Positions 62,593 to 64,000 of a DNA stretch of 64,000 nucleotides are shown here, in pieces. The translations under genes and the position numbers were made by a program. The notes under the pieces were generated by a model, which did no database searches, was not told where the DNA came from, and saw nothing but the letters and a program-made list of their open reading frames with translations. How positions within the stretch are numbered: position 1 is the stretch's first letter; the number at the start of each line of letters is the position of its first letter. The DNA comes from Rhodococcus phenolicus. GTDB taxonomy: Bacteria > Actinomycetota > Actinomycetes > Mycobacteriales > Mycobacteriaceae. The stretch covers positions 186,001-250,000 of the forward strand of contig NZ_LRRH01000008.1 in assembly GCF_001646785.1 (NCBI RefSeq), in the 5' to 3' direction.

Positions 62593-63635
62593 TCGCACTC
62601 CTGGAAGTAGGCCGGCATGTCCAGCTCCACGGCACGGCCGCTGAGCGCGCACATCCACGAGTCGATCATCGGACCGGCAGGCGCAGAGAAGTCCACCTCG
62701 TTGGCGGTGCCGCTGGCGTTCGTGAAGTTCCGCAGGGCGACGGGCAGGATCTGGAGTGTGTTGCGCAGCAGGTCGTCGTGGTTGCCGAGGCTCTGCAGCA
62801 GTTCGTTCAGGCTCGCGATCAGCTGTTCCACCTCGGGCCGGTCCTCGACCACGACGGTGTGGAGCTCGGACACGAGCTCGGTGGTGGCCGTGAGCAGCCC
62901 GTCGATCATCTCGCGCCGGGACGTGATCTCCTTCAACATGTCCCGGCCGTTGCGGACCAGTTCACCGAGGCTCTGCTGCTGGTCCCGAACGATGCCGGTC
63001 ATCTCGCCGGTGGCCTTCAACAGCGACCCCACCTGGTCGCGTCGTTCCGCCAGCACCGACGACAGGTTCTCGATGTTTGCGAGCGCCTGCGGCATCAGCG
63101 GGGGAAGGTCGTGGAGTTCTCCGGCGAGCGTCGTGAGGGTGTCGCCGAGTTCGCGGGCGTCGACCTGTTCGAAAGTCGTGGTCGCGTCGGCCAGGACGTC
63201 CATGAGGTCGTACGGGACCTCCGTGTTGGACAGCGGGATCCGGTTGTCCGGAAGCTCGCCCTCGCCTGCCGGCCGCAGTTCGATGTAGCGGGCGCCGAGC
63301 AGTGTCGTCAGTTTGATCGAGGCGCGGGTGTCGGGGCCGAGCGGGACACCGTTGTCGATCTTCATCGACACGACCACGTGATCGCCCTCGAGCCGTGCTC
63401 CGCCGACCGAACCGACCTGGACACCGGCGATCGTGATTCCGTCGCCGGGCGCGATCTGCGCCGCCTGGGCGAATTCCGCCTCGTACTCGTGTTTTCCGAT
63501 CCCGGCCGAGCTGATCAACAGGGTCGCCGCGAGAGCAACGACGATGGCGAGGACGGTGATCGTGCCGAGGGTCAGCGGTCTGTACTCCTCGATCGGCCGG
63601 AACCTGCCGCCGCGGCCGGTACGTTCGATGGTCAC
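62589..63635 (-). CDS. mceC: MceC, mammalian-cell-entry family protein
   Basis: The 348-residue protein has a short basic N terminus, a membrane anchor near residues 20-42 (LGTITVLAIVVALAATLLIS), an MCE domain (YEAEFAQAAQIAPGDGITIAGVQVG) and a long helical region. It ends with a Cys-containing tail (WMCALSGRAVELDMPAYFQ). The GTG (VTIERTGRG) lies 7 bp after the mceB stop; the longer frame overlapping mceB is rejected. It assembles with MceA-F. Confidence 0.88.
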   Translation of the reverse strand: MTIERTGRGGRFRPIEEYRPLTLGTITVLAIVVALAATLLISSAGIGKHEYEAEFAQAAQIAPGDGITIAGVQVGSVGGARLEGDHVVVSMKIDNGVPLGPDTRASIKLTTLLGARYIELRPAGEGELPDNRIPLSNTEVPYDLMDVLADATTTFEQVDARELGDTLTTLAGELHDLPPLMPQALANIENLSSVLAERRDQVGSLLKATGEMTGIVRDQQQSLGELVRNGRDMLKEITSRREMIDGLLTATTELVSELHTVVVEDRPEVEQLIASLNELLQSLGNHDDLLRNTLQILPVALRNFTNASGTANEVDFSAPAGPMIDSWMCALSGRAVELDMPAYFQECE

Positions 63636-63642
63636 TGGTCGA

Positions 63643-64000
63643 TCACCTGCACACCGGGGACTGCGTGACACGGCCTTCGGGTGTGGCCTGCGCGACGATC
63701 GAGGGGATGACGTTGCTCAATGCCGGGACGAGCGTGACGTTGAAGTTGCACAGGTACGTGCTGAGGTAGGTCCCTTCCTGGCTCACCCGGGCGAATCCTT
63801 TCAACAGGGCGGGAAGATTGAAGGCGAAGTACTCGAACGAATCCTTGTGATCGTTGAAATGCTGTGCGAAACCCGGTTCCCGAGCCAGGAATTCCTGGAG
63901 GTCGGGTTGGACCTCCCCCACGATCGTGGAGACGCTGTCCGCGACGGTGGCGATCTGCTCGACCGATCCGACGAGTTCGTCGCGCCGCGCCGCCAGCTGA
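63643..64000 (-). CDS. mceB: MceB, mammalian-cell-entry family protein, C-terminal part
   Basis: The frame runs off the right edge; about 118 C-terminal residues are present. They show the MceB-type ending: helical QLAARRDELVGSVEQIAT, then NLPALLKGFARVSQEGTYLSTYLCNFNV with a conserved Cys, and a terminal SPVC. It is the first visible gene of the minus-strand mce operon; mceA and any yrbE genes would lie beyond the window. Confidence 0.85.
   Translation of the reverse strand, partial: QLAARRDELVGSVEQIATVADSVSTIVGEVQPDLQEFLAREPGFAQHFNDHKDSFEYFAFNLPALLKGFARVSQEGTYLSTYLCNFNVTLVPALSNVIPSIVAQATPEGRVTQSPVCR

Overview
The window is high-G+C actinobacterial chromosome, most like Rhodococcus or another mycolate-containing member of the Mycobacteriales. 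The basis is gene content and order recalled from Mycobacterium tuberculosis, not a database search: rlmB-cysS-ispF-ispD-carD / lpqE-radA-disA / canB-mutY / mhuD / clpC-lsr2-lysS / coaX-panD-panC-folKBPE-ftsH / hpt-tilS-(Rv3626c-like)-dacB / ppa. That order runs through the M. tuberculosis region around Rv3579c-Rv3628. Lsr2, CarD, MhuD and an Mce locus support the assignment. No rRNA, tRNA, IS element, prophage or CRISPR array was seen.

Layout. 0-10 kb is accessory: the 3' end of a GH15 glycosidase, a LacI regulator, a zinc-type ABC importer (znuACB), a full-length ATP-dependent 5-oxoprolinase, a small exported protein and a lone PxpC-like protein. 10-25 kb is the conserved block around carD, radA, disA and mutY. 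An SOS-type dinB and a hotdog thioesterase sit between radA and disA, and redox or detoxification genes (DsbA-like, OsmC, maleylpyruvate-isomerase-like) follow mhuD. 25-40 kb is one long minus-strand block: ftsH, folate genes, pantothenate/CoA genes, a rhodanese-like gene, lysS, lsr2 and clpC. 40-49 kb holds a membrane Ser/Thr kinase, hpt, tilS, a DUF2342 protein, a D-Ala-D-Ala carboxypeptidase, ppa, a crotonase, an OHCU decarboxylase and a YbaK-type deacylase.

49-53 kb looks like a sulfur-responsive island. A flavin reductase with a receiver-less OmpR-type protein, a truncated luciferase-like protein and a class V aminotransferase are each preceded by a sulfur-type control element. Two of these are leaderless short ORFs of the RRHVDLCR/Cys type and one is a SAM-IV-like riboswitch. 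A third Cys-rich short ORF with a nested hairpin precedes the rhodanese-like gene at 30.5 kb.

53-58.4 kb encodes a Pls/PosA-type membrane NRPS (adenylation, thiolation, three membrane-linked hexapeptide-like domains), the architecture of epsilon-poly-lysine synthetase. It is translationally coupled to a short M1 aminopeptidase and is the best candidate for a little-described system here. 58.4-64 kb is an mce operon (mceB partial, mceC, mceD, mceE-mceF, mam). Its mceE and mceF are read as one ORF, probably because of a G8 tract at the junction.

Many genes have a TANNNT hexamer 5-7 nt before the start codon and no Shine-Dalgarno, so leaderless transcription appears common.
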